From Fusobacteriaceae bacterium (lineage in GTDB: Bacteria; Fusobacteriota; Fusobacteriia; Fusobacteriales; Fusobacteriaceae): a stretch of DNA of 37,617 nt. Of this stretch, positions 14,697 through 23,240 are shown piece after piece. The first letter of the stretch is position 1; every line of letters begins with the position of its first letter. The position numbers and the translations under genes are program-made. Where the stretch lies: positions 1-37,617 of the forward strand of contig JAGNSM010000005.1 in the NCBI GenBank assembly GCA_017988045.1, written 5' to 3'. The notes under the pieces are model-generated. The model made no database searches and was not told the origin of the DNA. It saw only the letters and a program-made list of their open reading frames with translations.

Positions 14697-16335
14697 ATAG
14701 TTTAAAACTGTAAGCATTTTCTAACTTTTCATAAACATCTTCTATAGGAACAGGTTTGCTCATTAAGAAACCTTGACCACTTTCACAATTGTTTTTTTCT
14801 AAGAATCTATACTGTTCCTCTGTTTCTATTCCTTCAGCAACAACATTATATTTTAAATCTAATGCAAGATATAGAATAGACTTAATTATATAAGTATCTG
14901 CATCATTTTCTTCAATAGATTTAACAAAACTTCTATCCAGTTTTATAGTGTCTATTGGCATTTTCTTCAGATAAGTTAGGGAAGAGTATCCAGTTCCGAA
15001 ATCATCAAGAGCTATTTTAAGTCCATATCTTTTTAGTCTCAATAATCTTGATATAGCCATTTCGATATCAGAAATAATTGCTGTTTCTGTTACTTCCAAT
15101 GTTATATGAGAATAATCTACTTTATTTTCGTCAAGAATGTCTTCTAATTCATGGAAATTAAGATTACTCATAAGTGTTTTACTAGAAAGATTAATGGATA
15201 AGTCTAAATGTTCATAGCCTTTATTTTCTAGGATTTTTTTTTGTTTAAGGGCGTTGTTAATTATCCATTTCTCTATGGCAAAAATCTGACCAGTTTCTTC
15301 AGCTATTGGGATAAATAAAGCTGGAGATATAAAACCTGAAAAAGGATTATTCCATCTTATAAGTACTTCAAATCCTTTTATTTCTCCTGTATTTAAATAT
15401 ATTTGAGGCTGATAGTATAAAATGAATTCCTTTTTTTCAATTGCGTGTTGAATTTGATTTGAAATTTTAATTTTCTCAGAGTTACTTTCTAAGATTTCAC
15501 CAGTGTAGAAAATTCCTCTACCCTTTCCTTCTTTTTTCGCTCTACTCATAGCTAAATCAGCACTTCTAAAAATCTCGATTTTACTTGAACCATCTTTTGG
15601 GAATACAGAAATCCCCATACTAGCAGATGTGAAGAACTCATAATCACCGATTGTCCATTTTTTTCCTAAAAGCTTATTTATATTATCTATTTGTTCTTTT
15701 AAAATTTTGATGGAATTCACATCTTTTAATATAATACCAAATTCATCTCCACTAAGACGTCCTACAATGAATGAATCACTTTTTAATTCCTTTAATCTAA
15801 TTCCCATTTCTTTTAAAAATTGATCGCCAGCAGAATGTCCTAAGGTTTCATTGATATATTTAAAGTTATCGAAATCAATATGAACAAAGGCAAAAGGTAT
15901 ATTATTTTCTAAAAATTTTTCCATTTCCACTTCAATACCTATACGAGTCGATAGTTCTGTTAAAGAATCAAAATAGATTGTGTTTAACAATTTTTCCTCA
16001 GCACTAAGTAATTCATTATAAACTCTTTCGAGATTTTTATGAGTTTCACTTACTTTAAGCATAGAATTCTTAATTAAAGTAGACCTAGTTTTTACTAAAA
16101 AATAAATTAAAAAACTAGTAATTAGAACATAAAACCATCCTTTTAATGTCTGAACTTGACTATAAATTTTAATATCACTTATTAAAAAGCTAAGAATTTT
16201 ATCTGATAACCAAATCCATAACACACCAAATAGTCCATAGATTCCCATAATAATAAGTGCCTCTATTACAGGATTAACTTTGAAGTCATTATGTATAGAA
16301 TAAGTATCGTTATTTTTATTAATTGATCTTTTCAT
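14695..16335 (-). CDS. Membrane GGDEF-EAL protein (c-di-GMP turnover)
   Basis: 546-aa inner-membrane protein. Two membrane segments (about 25-43 and 66-84) enclose a short periplasmic loop; a signalling helix (about 90-118) leads to a GGDEF domain (about 119-278) and an EAL domain (about 290-540). The cyclase signature reads SGDEF (195-199) rather than GGDEF; some SGDEF proteins are active. The phosphodiesterase signature reads EVL (323-325) but retains the Glu. NLSS, VTET, LDDFGTG, KLDRSF and AEGIET are all present, so c-di-GMP hydrolysis is the likelier activity. ATG start with AGGAGA upstream. Transcribed alone. Confidence 0.9.
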   Translation of the reverse strand: MKRSINKNNDTYSIHNDFKVNPVIEALIIMGIYGLFGVLWIWLSDKILSFLISDIKIYSQVQTLKGWFYVLITSFLIYFLVKTRSTLIKNSMLKVSETHKNLERVYNELLSAEEKLLNTIYFDSLTELSTRIGIEVEMEKFLENNIPFAFVHIDFDNFKYINETLGHSAGDQFLKEMGIRLKELKSDSFIVGRLSGDEFGIILKDVNSIKILKEQIDNINKLLGKKWTIGDYEFFTSASMGISVFPKDGSSKIEIFRSADLAMSRAKKEGKGRGIFYTGEILESNSEKIKISNQIQHAIEKKEFILYYQPQIYLNTGEIKGFEVLIRWNNPFSGFISPALFIPIAEETGQIFAIEKWIINNALKQKKILENKGYEHLDLSINLSSKTLMSNLNFHELEDILDENKVDYSHITLEVTETAIISDIEMAISRLLRLKRYGLKIALDDFGTGYSSLTYLKKMPIDTIKLDRSFVKSIEENDADTYIIKSILYLALDLKYNVVAEGIETEEQYRFLEKNNCESGQGFLMSKPVPIEDVYEKLENAYSFKL

Positions 16336-16365
16336 ATAATTTTATCTCCTTTTTTATGTTAGTTA

Positions 16366-16394
16366 ATTTTACTATAAGATTAGGGATATATCAA
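16366..16394 (-). promoter_or_regulatory. Promoter of the GGDEF-EAL gene
   Basis: On the minus strand: TTGATA (16394-16389), 17-base spacer, TAAAAT (16371-16366). Confidence 0.5.
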
Positions 16395-16479
16395 TGTTTT
16401 ATTAGTAATTTTTTTATAAAAAATAATATGATTTCCATCTTTATAAAATAGATATATTTTAAATTTTAAAAATAAAAAA

Positions 16480-16508
16480 TAGACTCGAAAAATAAAATGT
16501 GATAAAAT
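16480..16508 (+). promoter_or_regulatory. Promoter of uraA
   Basis: TAGACT (16480-16485), 17-base spacer, TAAAAT (16503-16508). The 30-base leader shows no PyrR-type or riboswitch structure. Apart from the two divergent promoters the 16336-16547 gap is plain AT-rich DNA. Confidence 0.5.
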
Positions 16509-16547
16509 ATATAGGTTTGTAAAAAAATGGAAGTTAAAGGAGAGGTA

Positions 16548-17774
16548 ATGGATAAGGTAATAAGTAAAAAAACGAAGTATCTTTTAGGAGCACAACATGT
16601 TCTTGCTATGTTTGGAGCAACTGTATTAGTACCATTTTTGACGGGGCTTAATCCAAGTTTAGCGTTACTTACTGCAGGGATTGGAACACTTATATTTCAT
16701 TTTTGTAGTAAAAAAATAGTTCCTGTATTTTTAGGTTCTTCATTTGCATTTATCGGAGCAATACAGCTTGTTCTTAAGAATCAAGGGATTGCTTATGTAA
16801 AATCTGGGGTTATTTGTGCTGGATTGGTTTATATTATAATGGCAGGAGTTGTTTTGAAATTTGGAGTAGAGAAAGTTAAATCATTTTTTCCACCGATAGT
16901 AACTGGTCCTATAATTATGGTTATTGGACTTAGATTGAGTCCTGTTGCTTTGGGAATGATGGGATATGCGAATAGTACTTTTGACAAAAAAAGTTTATTA
17001 GTTAGTGGAATAGTAGTCTTATCAATGATAATATTTTCTGTTTTAGGAAAAGGTTTCTTTAAGCTAGTTCCAATATTAATTTCAGTAGCTATTGGGTATT
17101 TAATATCAATTCCAATGGGAATGGTAGATTTCACACCTGTTATTACTGCAAAATGGATTGGACTTTCTTCAGATGCTATGAAAGATTTGTTAACAGCACC
17201 TATATTTACTATTGAAAGCATATTAGCAATAGCACCTATTGCACTAGTAGTATTTATAGAACATATTGGAGATATTACAACTAATGGAGCTGTAGTTGGT
17301 AAAGATTTCTTTAAAGAACCAGGAGTACACAGAACCCTACTTGGAGATGGACTTGCTACTGCATTGGCTGGATTATTAGGCGGACCTGCTAACACTACAT
17401 ATGGTGAAAATACAGGGGTTTTAGCTGTAACAAAAGTTTATGATCCTTCAATTTTAAGAATAGCAGCATGGTATGCAATCGGATTGAGTATCATAGGTAA
17501 GTTTGGAGCAATACTTCAGACTATTCCAGTTCCTGTAATGGGGGGAGTTTCTATAATATTATTTGGAATGATTGCTTCGGTAGGAGTTAGAACATTAATT
17601 GATGCACAGCTTGATTTTGCACATAGTAGAAACTTAATGATAGCAGCAGTAATCTTTGTTTTTGGAATAGCCGTAGGAGATATAGTTTTAGGTTCTTCTT
17701 TAAGTATTTCAGGATTAACTATTGCCGCAATTTTAGGAATAACATTAAATAAAATTTTGCCAGAAAATATTTAA
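16548..17774 (+). CDS. uraA: Uracil permease (NCS2 family)
   Basis: Proton-coupled uracil uptake across the inner membrane, feeding pyrimidine salvage. 408 aa with about 14 membrane segments. Strong match to the UraA pattern: QHVLAMFGATVLVPFLTGLNP near the start, FLGSSFAFI (61-69), substrate glutamates in EHIGD (E238) and TTYGEN (E287), and IPVPVMGGVS in the C-terminal half. The ATG at 16548, five bases from AGGAGAGG, is preferred over an in-frame ATG at 16527. Monocistronic; no pyrimidine genes adjoin. A xanthine or other nucleobase permease is a less likely alternative. Confidence 0.9.
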   Translation: MDKVISKKTKYLLGAQHVLAMFGATVLVPFLTGLNPSLALLTAGIGTLIFHFCSKKIVPVFLGSSFAFIGAIQLVLKNQGIAYVKSGVICAGLVYIIMAGVVLKFGVEKVKSFFPPIVTGPIIMVIGLRLSPVALGMMGYANSTFDKKSLLVSGIVVLSMIIFSVLGKGFFKLVPILISVAIGYLISIPMGMVDFTPVITAKWIGLSSDAMKDLLTAPIFTIESILAIAPIALVVFIEHIGDITTNGAVVGKDFFKEPGVHRTLLGDGLATALAGLLGGPANTTYGENTGVLAVTKVYDPSILRIAAWYAIGLSIIGKFGAILQTIPVPVMGGVSIILFGMIASVGVRTLIDAQLDFAHSRNLMIAAVIFVFGIAVGDIVLGSSLSISGLTIAAILGITLNKILPENI

Positions 17775-17805
17775 ATATATAGGAATTACTGAGTTTAATT
17801 ATTTT

Positions 17806-17846
17806 AAAACAAAACGCCCTCTAATTTTTTGAGGGCGTTTTGTTTT
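17806..17846. terminator. Strong bidirectional terminator between uraA and the efflux operon
   Basis: Perfect sixteen-pair stem (17806-17821 with 17831-17846) with a GC-rich core, loop TAATTTTTT, and A/T arms that supply a U-tract in either direction. Confidence 0.93.
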
Positions 17847-18957
17847 ATCTGACTTTTTTTATTGAAACTTGTGCAAACATACCTTCTCTTAAAGTTTGAG
17901 AGTTATTGTTAACTTTTATTTTTACTTCAAATTTTTTAGTTTTAGGATTTGCAACAGGGCTTATATTGTCAATAGTTCCAGTAAAATGTTTTTTTAATGT
18001 TGGAACATATATATCTACTGTTGAATTTTTAGCAATACTTCCAATGTTCTTTTCTTCCAATGAAGCTTTTAATTGCATAGTTCCTATATTTGATACTGAA
18101 AATAATGATTTTCCCGAAGTTACTTTATTTCCAACTTCAATATCTAAGCCTGAAATTATACCAGAAACTTCTGCAATAACACCTAATTCACCATTCTTTT
18201 TCTTAGCAAGCTTATAAGCTTCTTGAGCTGAATTCATTGAAGCAGCGGCAGCATTAATATCATAATTCCAAATTTGTTGATTAATCATATTTTGAGTAAT
18301 ATTATAAGTAGTTTGAGCTTCATTTACAGCTGCTTTCAAAGAGTTAATATCTTCTATATCTGCACCTTTTTCTGCTAGAGTTAGTGCTTTTTGAGAACTT
18401 TTATAACTGTTTTCAGCTGATTCATATTGAGTCTTAATTTGTAAATAAGCTTGTTCAGAGATTGATTTGTTTGTATATAACACTTTGTTTTTTTCATAAT
18501 TCTTTTTTAGAGTGTCATAGTTAGACTTAGAAGTTTCAACATTATATTTTAGTTGATCTATCTGCTCTACTTTAGTTCCGTTTTGAGCTTTTTGTAAATT
18601 CATTTTTGATGTAACCAATGATTTTTTAGCTTTCTCAAGATTTAGTAATTGTTGGTCTTTAGAAAATTTTTGAGTTTTATCATAATTTGCTTTAGTCATT
18701 AAATATTGATTTTCCATTTGTTTCATGTAAGTACTTACTTGGTCATTTTGAACAGTCATAATTACTGTTCCTTTTTTTACAAAGTCTCCATTTTGATAAT
18801 AAACATTAGTAATTTTTCCACCAGCATCAGATGAGTGAACTACAGCATTAGAACCTTCTATTTTAGCTATTGTTACGACACTATTATTATTTGCAGCAGC
18901 AAATGTTGTTAAAGATAATATCATTAACGATAATATATAAATAATTTTATTTTTCAA
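17845..18957 (-). CDS. Periplasmic adaptor (HlyD/AcrA-like) of the efflux operon
   Basis: 370-aa membrane-fusion protein. Cleavable signal peptide (about 1-22, ending TFAAA) without lipobox Cys; lipoyl half 1 (about 28-70), a long helical hairpin (about 72-255, repeated coiled coil), lipoyl half 2 with SGIISGLDIEVGNKV, then the beta-barrel region. It would bridge an inner-membrane pump to TolC. Start is TTG, directly after the tolC stop; GGGAGG lies eight bases upstream within tolC. It is the last gene of the operon and the second adaptor in it, beside the short EmrA-like protein. Which pump it serves is not certain. Confidence 0.85.
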   Translation of the reverse strand: MKNKIIYILSLMILSLTTFAAANNNSVVTIAKIEGSNAVVHSSDAGGKITNVYYQNGDFVKKGTVIMTVQNDQVSTYMKQMENQYLMTKANYDKTQKFSKDQQLLNLEKAKKSLVTSKMNLQKAQNGTKVEQIDQLKYNVETSKSNYDTLKKNYEKNKVLYTNKSISEQAYLQIKTQYESAENSYKSSQKALTLAEKGADIEDINSLKAAVNEAQTTYNITQNMINQQIWNYDINAAAASMNSAQEAYKLAKKKNGELGVIAEVSGIISGLDIEVGNKVTSGKSLFSVSNIGTMQLKASLEEKNIGSIAKNSTVDIYVPTLKKHFTGTIDNISPVANPKTKKFEVKIKVNNNSQTLREGMFAQVSIKKVR

Positions 18958-20256
18958 TTATATATCCTCCCTTTCTATTAAATCATTGTATTTTAAATAT
19001 GAAGTGTAAGCATCTATTTGAGCATTTATAAGTTCCACTTGAACTTTGCTCAAATTATTTTCTGCTCCAAGTAAATCTATACTTGTATTTAATAATACAT
19101 CAAATTTATCTTTTTCTATTCTATAATTCTCTTTAGTACTTATTAAAGCTTCTTTTTTTACATCAATTATTTCTAACAGTCTTTGAAGCTCAGAATAGGC
19201 ATTTTTAATTCCAATTTCTATTTTATCTTTTGCAGTTTCTTCATCCAAATCTTTAGATTCAATCTCTTTTTTTACTTTTGTAACTTCATCATAAGACATC
19301 CCAAAATCAAATAAAGTCATAGTTGCAGTAAGTTCTACATTCCAACGATTATCTTTTGCAGTAATCGCTGTTCCGTATGTTTCTCCAAACATTTCATAAT
19401 TGGCTTTCAAATTAACTTTAGGAAGTAAATCTGCTTTTTTTATTTTTTTATTTGCTTCACTCATTTCCTTACTTAGTTCCAGAGATTTTATTGTTGATTT
19501 ATTTTCAAGTGCATATTGAGTATCACTTTCAAGAGAAATATCAGCTAATTTTACTTCAGGAATAATTATATTTTTTATAGTAATATCTTCGTTTTTATCT
19601 ACTCCCATAAGTGATTTTAGAGTCATTTTTCTTATGTCAAGCTCGCTTTTAATAGAGATAATATTAGATTTTAATTCAGAAATTCTATAATTAATATCTA
19701 GTACTGGCTTTTTTTGTATTAAGTCTAATTCTAAACTTTCATTTAAATTTTTATTAGTTTCATTTAACTCTTTTAATGAATTTTCAAGAATTTCTTGATT
19801 TTTTTGTAATTTAACTATTGCTAAATAATTTACAAGTATATTCAGTTTTACTTCTCTCTTTTTTTGATCTAATTTTACTTGTTCCAAATCTTTGTTAATA
19901 TTTAAAAGCTTAATTCCGCTAGCGATAGCTCCACCAGTATAGATAGGTTGCTCCAATACTAATTTATTGCTATAGTTTAAATCACTATTGTCTATTTTAT
20001 AAGGTAGTAATTGTACTCCATATAGCAGTGTTGTTTCTTCAGATAATTGATTTATATTTCCTGAATATTTAAGTTTTGGTAGTGCTAATTTTCTAGATTT
20101 TGTATAATCAAGTTCTTTAATTTCTATCTCTTTATTTTCTTTTTTGATCTCTTTATTATTAGTTAAAGCAACCTCAACGGCTGTGTCTATAGTGTATTCT
20201 TTTGCATAGATTCCTGTAGATAATAATATACTAATAATCATCATATATTTTTTCAA
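18958..20256 (-). CDS. TolC-family outer-membrane efflux channel
   Basis: 432-aa outer-membrane factor: signal peptide (about 1-18, ending IYA), then two structural repeats of alpha-helical barrel segments (about 20-215 and 225-432) with the family pattern of long amphipathic helices and beta strands such as LPKLKYSGNINQL and LPKVNLKANYEMFG. It forms the exit duct of the tripartite pump. TTG start with AAAGGAGGTC upstream. Fifteen bases separate it from the transporter gene, and none from the adaptor gene. Confidence 0.9.
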   Translation of the reverse strand: MKKYMMIISILLSTGIYAKEYTIDTAVEVALTNNKEIKKENKEIEIKELDYTKSRKLALPKLKYSGNINQLSEETTLLYGVQLLPYKIDNSDLNYSNKLVLEQPIYTGGAIASGIKLLNINKDLEQVKLDQKKREVKLNILVNYLAIVKLQKNQEILENSLKELNETNKNLNESLELDLIQKKPVLDINYRISELKSNIISIKSELDIRKMTLKSLMGVDKNEDITIKNIIIPEVKLADISLESDTQYALENKSTIKSLELSKEMSEANKKIKKADLLPKVNLKANYEMFGETYGTAITAKDNRWNVELTATMTLFDFGMSYDEVTKVKKEIESKDLDEETAKDKIEIGIKNAYSELQRLLEIIDVKKEALISTKENYRIEKDKFDVLLNTSIDLLGAENNLSKVQVELINAQIDAYTSYLKYNDLIEREDI

Positions 20257-20271
20257 AATTGACCTCCTTTA

Positions 20272-21885
20272 TTATTCAAGTATTTCCATACTTAATTCAG
20301 CTATTGAACTTTCGATTTCTTCAGTTTTTTCACTATCACTTTTATTTGATTTTGTTTTCTTAAAAAATAAGGCTATTGGAATACAAATTAGTCCCATTAA
20401 GGCAGAAAGAATAAGAGTAGCATTTAATCCAGTTAAAAATGCTTTTTGACTTATAGTCCCAAGAATAACTTGTTTAGCTCCAGCTAGTGCGGAACTTTCC
20501 GAAAGTCCTGTTTGCATAAGCGTAGATTTTAAGGTATTTATATATGACATTGCTGTAGTATTAAAGTCATCAATCTGAGCTGAATAACTAGCAAAACTTA
20601 TTCTTTGATATTTATTCATTACTCCAACTAATAGTGTAATACTTACTGAACTTGCAACTTGTCTTACAGTACTATTAATAGCAGATGCCTTTGAAATCAA
20701 ATGGTGAGGGACTGAATTCATACCTTCAGTAGAAGCTGGCATCATTGATAATCCTAATCCTGCTGCTCTAATTATAAGCAATGAGGTTATCATTGACATA
20801 GATGTATCAATAGTTAAACGAGATAATAGATAAGTACCAACAGCATTAATAATAGAACCAATTATTAGAAGAGGCCTCGCCCCAAACTTGTCTCCAAGTT
20901 TTCCACTAATAGGCATTAATACACCCATTACAATGGCACTAGGTAACATTATTAATCCTGTTTCTATCGCAGTATAACCTCTTATATTTTGTAGAAATAA
21001 TGGCATTATAAACACTACACCATACATTGCCATAGTTGTAAATGTTGAAATAAGCATACTTAAACTAAAAGGTATATATTTAAAAACTCTTAAATCCATT
21101 AGAGGAAACGGATGTGTCAATTCATTTACTACAAATATAATAAGACTAAACACTCCGATAACTATCATTATTACATTTTTAGCCTTACTCCAGTCAACAG
21201 TTCCTTCTCCCAGAACATATAGAATAAAAACTAGACCAACAGCTGCTGTAATAAATCCTATATAATCAAATGGTTGCTTTATCTTTTGATTTGTATTTTT
21301 TAGTAATAACCATGAGAATACGATTCCTATTATTCCAATGGGGATATTGATTGTAAATACAAGTCTCCAGTCAAGATACTCAATTATATATCCACCTAAA
21401 GTTGGTCCTATAGCTGGAGCAGCCATTGCAGCAATACCCCAAAATCCTAAGGCAGTTCCTCTTTCTTCTTTTGGGAAAGTAGAATAGAGTATAGACATTC
21501 CAACTGGCATAATCATTCCGCCACCGATTCCTTGAATTATTCTGGCAGCAATCATTATATTGTTACTCCATGCAATTCCACATAGTAGAGAACCTACAGT
21601 GAAGGCAGCTAAAGCAAACATGTACATTATTTTACTTCCAAATCTGTCACTTAAATATCCTGTTAAAGGAATTACAGACCCCATTGCAAGGGTATATGAA
21701 GTAATTATCCATTGTGCATCATCTACTGAAACTCCAAATACAGTCATCATTTTTGATATTGCAATATTTACAATACTACTATCAAGAACTGCCATAAAAG
21801 TTCCAATAATTACAGCCATTAAAACGGCTTTTCTATAAAATTTTTCTTCATTTTCTTTAATTAAACTATCTGTTTTGTTTTTCAA
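20272..21885 (-). CDS. DHA2-family multidrug transporter (EmrB/QacA type)
   Basis: 537-aa proton antiporter of the major facilitator superfamily with about 14 membrane segments. LDSSIVNIAI in segment 1, GYLSDRFGSK (motif A), ARIIQGIGGGMIMPVG (motif B/C) and GPTLGGYI mark the 14-segment drug exporters. Paired with an EmrA-like adaptor and TolC it should export hydrophobic compounds from cytosol to the exterior. TTG start with AAGGAGG. A hydrophilic tail rich in S, K and E ends the protein. Expression is probably controlled by the operon's MarR regulator. Confidence 0.92.
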   Translation of the reverse strand: MKNKTDSLIKENEEKFYRKAVLMAVIIGTFMAVLDSSIVNIAISKMMTVFGVSVDDAQWIITSYTLAMGSVIPLTGYLSDRFGSKIMYMFALAAFTVGSLLCGIAWSNNIMIAARIIQGIGGGMIMPVGMSILYSTFPKEERGTALGFWGIAAMAAPAIGPTLGGYIIEYLDWRLVFTINIPIGIIGIVFSWLLLKNTNQKIKQPFDYIGFITAAVGLVFILYVLGEGTVDWSKAKNVIMIVIGVFSLIIFVVNELTHPFPLMDLRVFKYIPFSLSMLISTFTTMAMYGVVFIMPLFLQNIRGYTAIETGLIMLPSAIVMGVLMPISGKLGDKFGARPLLIIGSIINAVGTYLLSRLTIDTSMSMITSLLIIRAAGLGLSMMPASTEGMNSVPHHLISKASAINSTVRQVASSVSITLLVGVMNKYQRISFASYSAQIDDFNTTAMSYINTLKSTLMQTGLSESSALAGAKQVILGTISQKAFLTGLNATLILSALMGLICIPIALFFKKTKSNKSDSEKTEEIESSIAELSMEILE

Positions 21886-21918
21886 CGTAACCTCCTTCTA
21901 AAAGTTATACAAGAAAAA

Positions 21919-22569
21919 CTATCTTATATGAATTTTAACTATAGCATTTGTTCCCAGAAGAATATTGTCATCATGTTCAAATTCAATTTTTACAGGAATT
22001 TTTTGAATTACCTTAGTAAAAGTTGTTCCTGATGATGATGGGAATATTGAAAATGTTGAGGTAGAAGCCTGGCCTATAGAAGAAATTTTTCCTTCATATT
22101 TTTTATTTTTATATTGGTCTAAAACGATATCTACTTTTTGACCTTTTTTTAATTTTTCAACTTTAGTTTCTTCAATATTTGCAGTAATATATAATTTTTT
22201 AGAATCAACTAACATTAATAAAACTTGGCCTGGTGATAAAATTTCACCAATAGTTCCTTGTTTTTTAATAACTTTTCCACTTATTGGAGCTTTGATAAGT
22301 GCAGCGTCATAATTTTCATCTTGAATATTTTCAACACTCTGCATTCCTACAACTTGCTCTTTTTCTAAGTAATCGCCTTCTTCAACATTAAACTCTTGAA
22401 GTTCTCCTACTATTTTAGGATTTACTCTAACAATATCACCTGTTACTTTTGAATCCTCTGTTTTTACATAATTTAGTCCTTCATATACATAGTAAAAAAC
22501 AATTATTGCTACAGCAACAATCATTGCACCAAATACTGAAACTAAAATAGTCTTTCTTTTGTCTTTCAT
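21919..22569 (-). CDS. Short EmrA-like membrane adaptor lacking the helical hairpin
   Basis: 216 aa, versus about 390 for E. coli EmrA. One N-terminal membrane segment (about 9-29), lipoyl half 1 (about 49-77), only about 12 residues of linker, lipoyl half 2 with APISGKVIKKQGTIGE (about 94-109), then beta-barrel strands. The helical hairpin that normally reaches TolC is absent. It probably docks on the DHA2 transporter encoded next, while the full-length adaptor at the operon end supplies the hairpin; that division of labour is inference. ATG start, preceded by AAGGAG. Confidence 0.85.
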   Translation of the reverse strand: MKDKRKTILVSVFGAMIVAVAIIVFYYVYEGLNYVKTEDSKVTGDIVRVNPKIVGELQEFNVEEGDYLEKEQVVGMQSVENIQDENYDAALIKAPISGKVIKKQGTIGEILSPGQVLLMLVDSKKLYITANIEETKVEKLKKGQKVDIVLDQYKNKKYEGKISSIGQASTSTFSIFPSSSGTTFTKVIQKIPVKIEFEHDDNILLGTNAIVKIHIR

Positions 22570-22589
22570 ATTATTCTCCTTTTATATAT

Positions 22590-23048
22590 CTAAATGTTAT
22601 TAAAAAATTTACTGTCCATTAATTTTTTCATTGATGAGAGCATTGTCTCAAACTCTTTTGCTTCATCATCATTAAAAAAAGACATATTTTCTTTGATTTT
22701 ATTTTTCATAATTAAGTCATATTCTTTAACTATTTTGTGACCTTTTTCTGTCAAATCAATTAAAATTACTCTACGGTCAGATACATCATGTTCTCTATAA
22801 ATTAAGTTGCAACTTATGAGCTTGTCTGCAATAGAAGTAATATATGGTTTTGTAACCATTAATTCTTTTACCAAATCAGTCATTTTTGATTTTCCATGAT
22901 ATCTTAGGTATTTCATGACTTCGTATAAGGGTTTGCTGTATTCTAGATTTTCAAAAGCTACTTTATATATTGATTTTAGTTTTATAAAGAAACTCCTAAA
23001 TGTTTCTGAAAAGTCTTCTGTTAAAATTTCAATTTTTTCTTCAGTCAT
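22590..23048 (-). CDS. MarR-family repressor of the efflux operon
   Basis: 152-aa winged-helix regulator: MTDLVKELMVTKPYITSIAD is the DNA-reading helix region (about 56-75) and HDVSDRRVILIDLTEKG the wing (about 86-102), with dimerisation helices at both ends. First gene of the marR-emrA-emrB-tolC-adaptor operon, twenty bases from the next gene. A perfect 7-5-7 palindrome immediately past its promoter suggests autorepression relieved by a drug-like ligand. ATG start with TTGGAGG upstream. Confidence 0.92.
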   Translation of the reverse strand: MTEEKIEILTEDFSETFRSFFIKLKSIYKVAFENLEYSKPLYEVMKYLRYHGKSKMTDLVKELMVTKPYITSIADKLISCNLIYREHDVSDRRVILIDLTEKGHKIVKEYDLIMKNKIKENMSFFNDDEAKEFETMLSSMKKLMDSKFFNNI

Positions 23049-23075
23049 TTATCCTCCAAAAGTTAAGTTTATAAA

Positions 23076-23094
23076 TAGTTAACTTTATTAACTA
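23076..23094. promoter_or_regulatory. Probable MarR operator
   Basis: TAGTTAA-CTTTA-TTAACTA, a perfect inverted repeat with five-base centre, reaching the predicted transcription start. A further AGTTAA half-site lies at 23061-23066. Position and size fit MarR-dimer sites. Confidence 0.65.
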
Positions 23095-23100
23095 TATTTA

Positions 23101-23129
23101 AAAGTATCATAGATAATTAGTTTTGTCAA
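23101..23129 (-). promoter_or_regulatory. Promoter of the marR efflux operon
   Basis: On the minus strand: perfect TTGACA (23129-23124), 17-base spacer ending TGA, TACTTT (23106-23101). Transcription would begin near 23094, at the edge of the operator. Confidence 0.6.
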
Positions 23130-23182
23130 CTTCCTATAATAAAGCATAACTAACAATAATTTTTTATAAAATTAATTATATA

Positions 23183-23214
23183 TTGAAAATTTAAGAACAA
23201 TGTAGTACTATAAT
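23183..23214 (+). promoter_or_regulatory. Promoter of the ankyrin operon
   Basis: TTGAAA (23183-23188) with TACTAT after 17 bases (23206-23211) or the better TATAAT after 20 (23209-23214). Which -10 is used is unclear. Confidence 0.45.
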
Positions 23215-23240
23215 AAATATATAAAATATTTGGAGGTATT

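Noticed and set aside
16829-17395. 188-codon open frame on the minus strand inside uraA.
   Set aside because: Antisense shadow of a well-conserved permease; low-complexity Ile/Thr/Pro-rich product and no ribosome-binding site.
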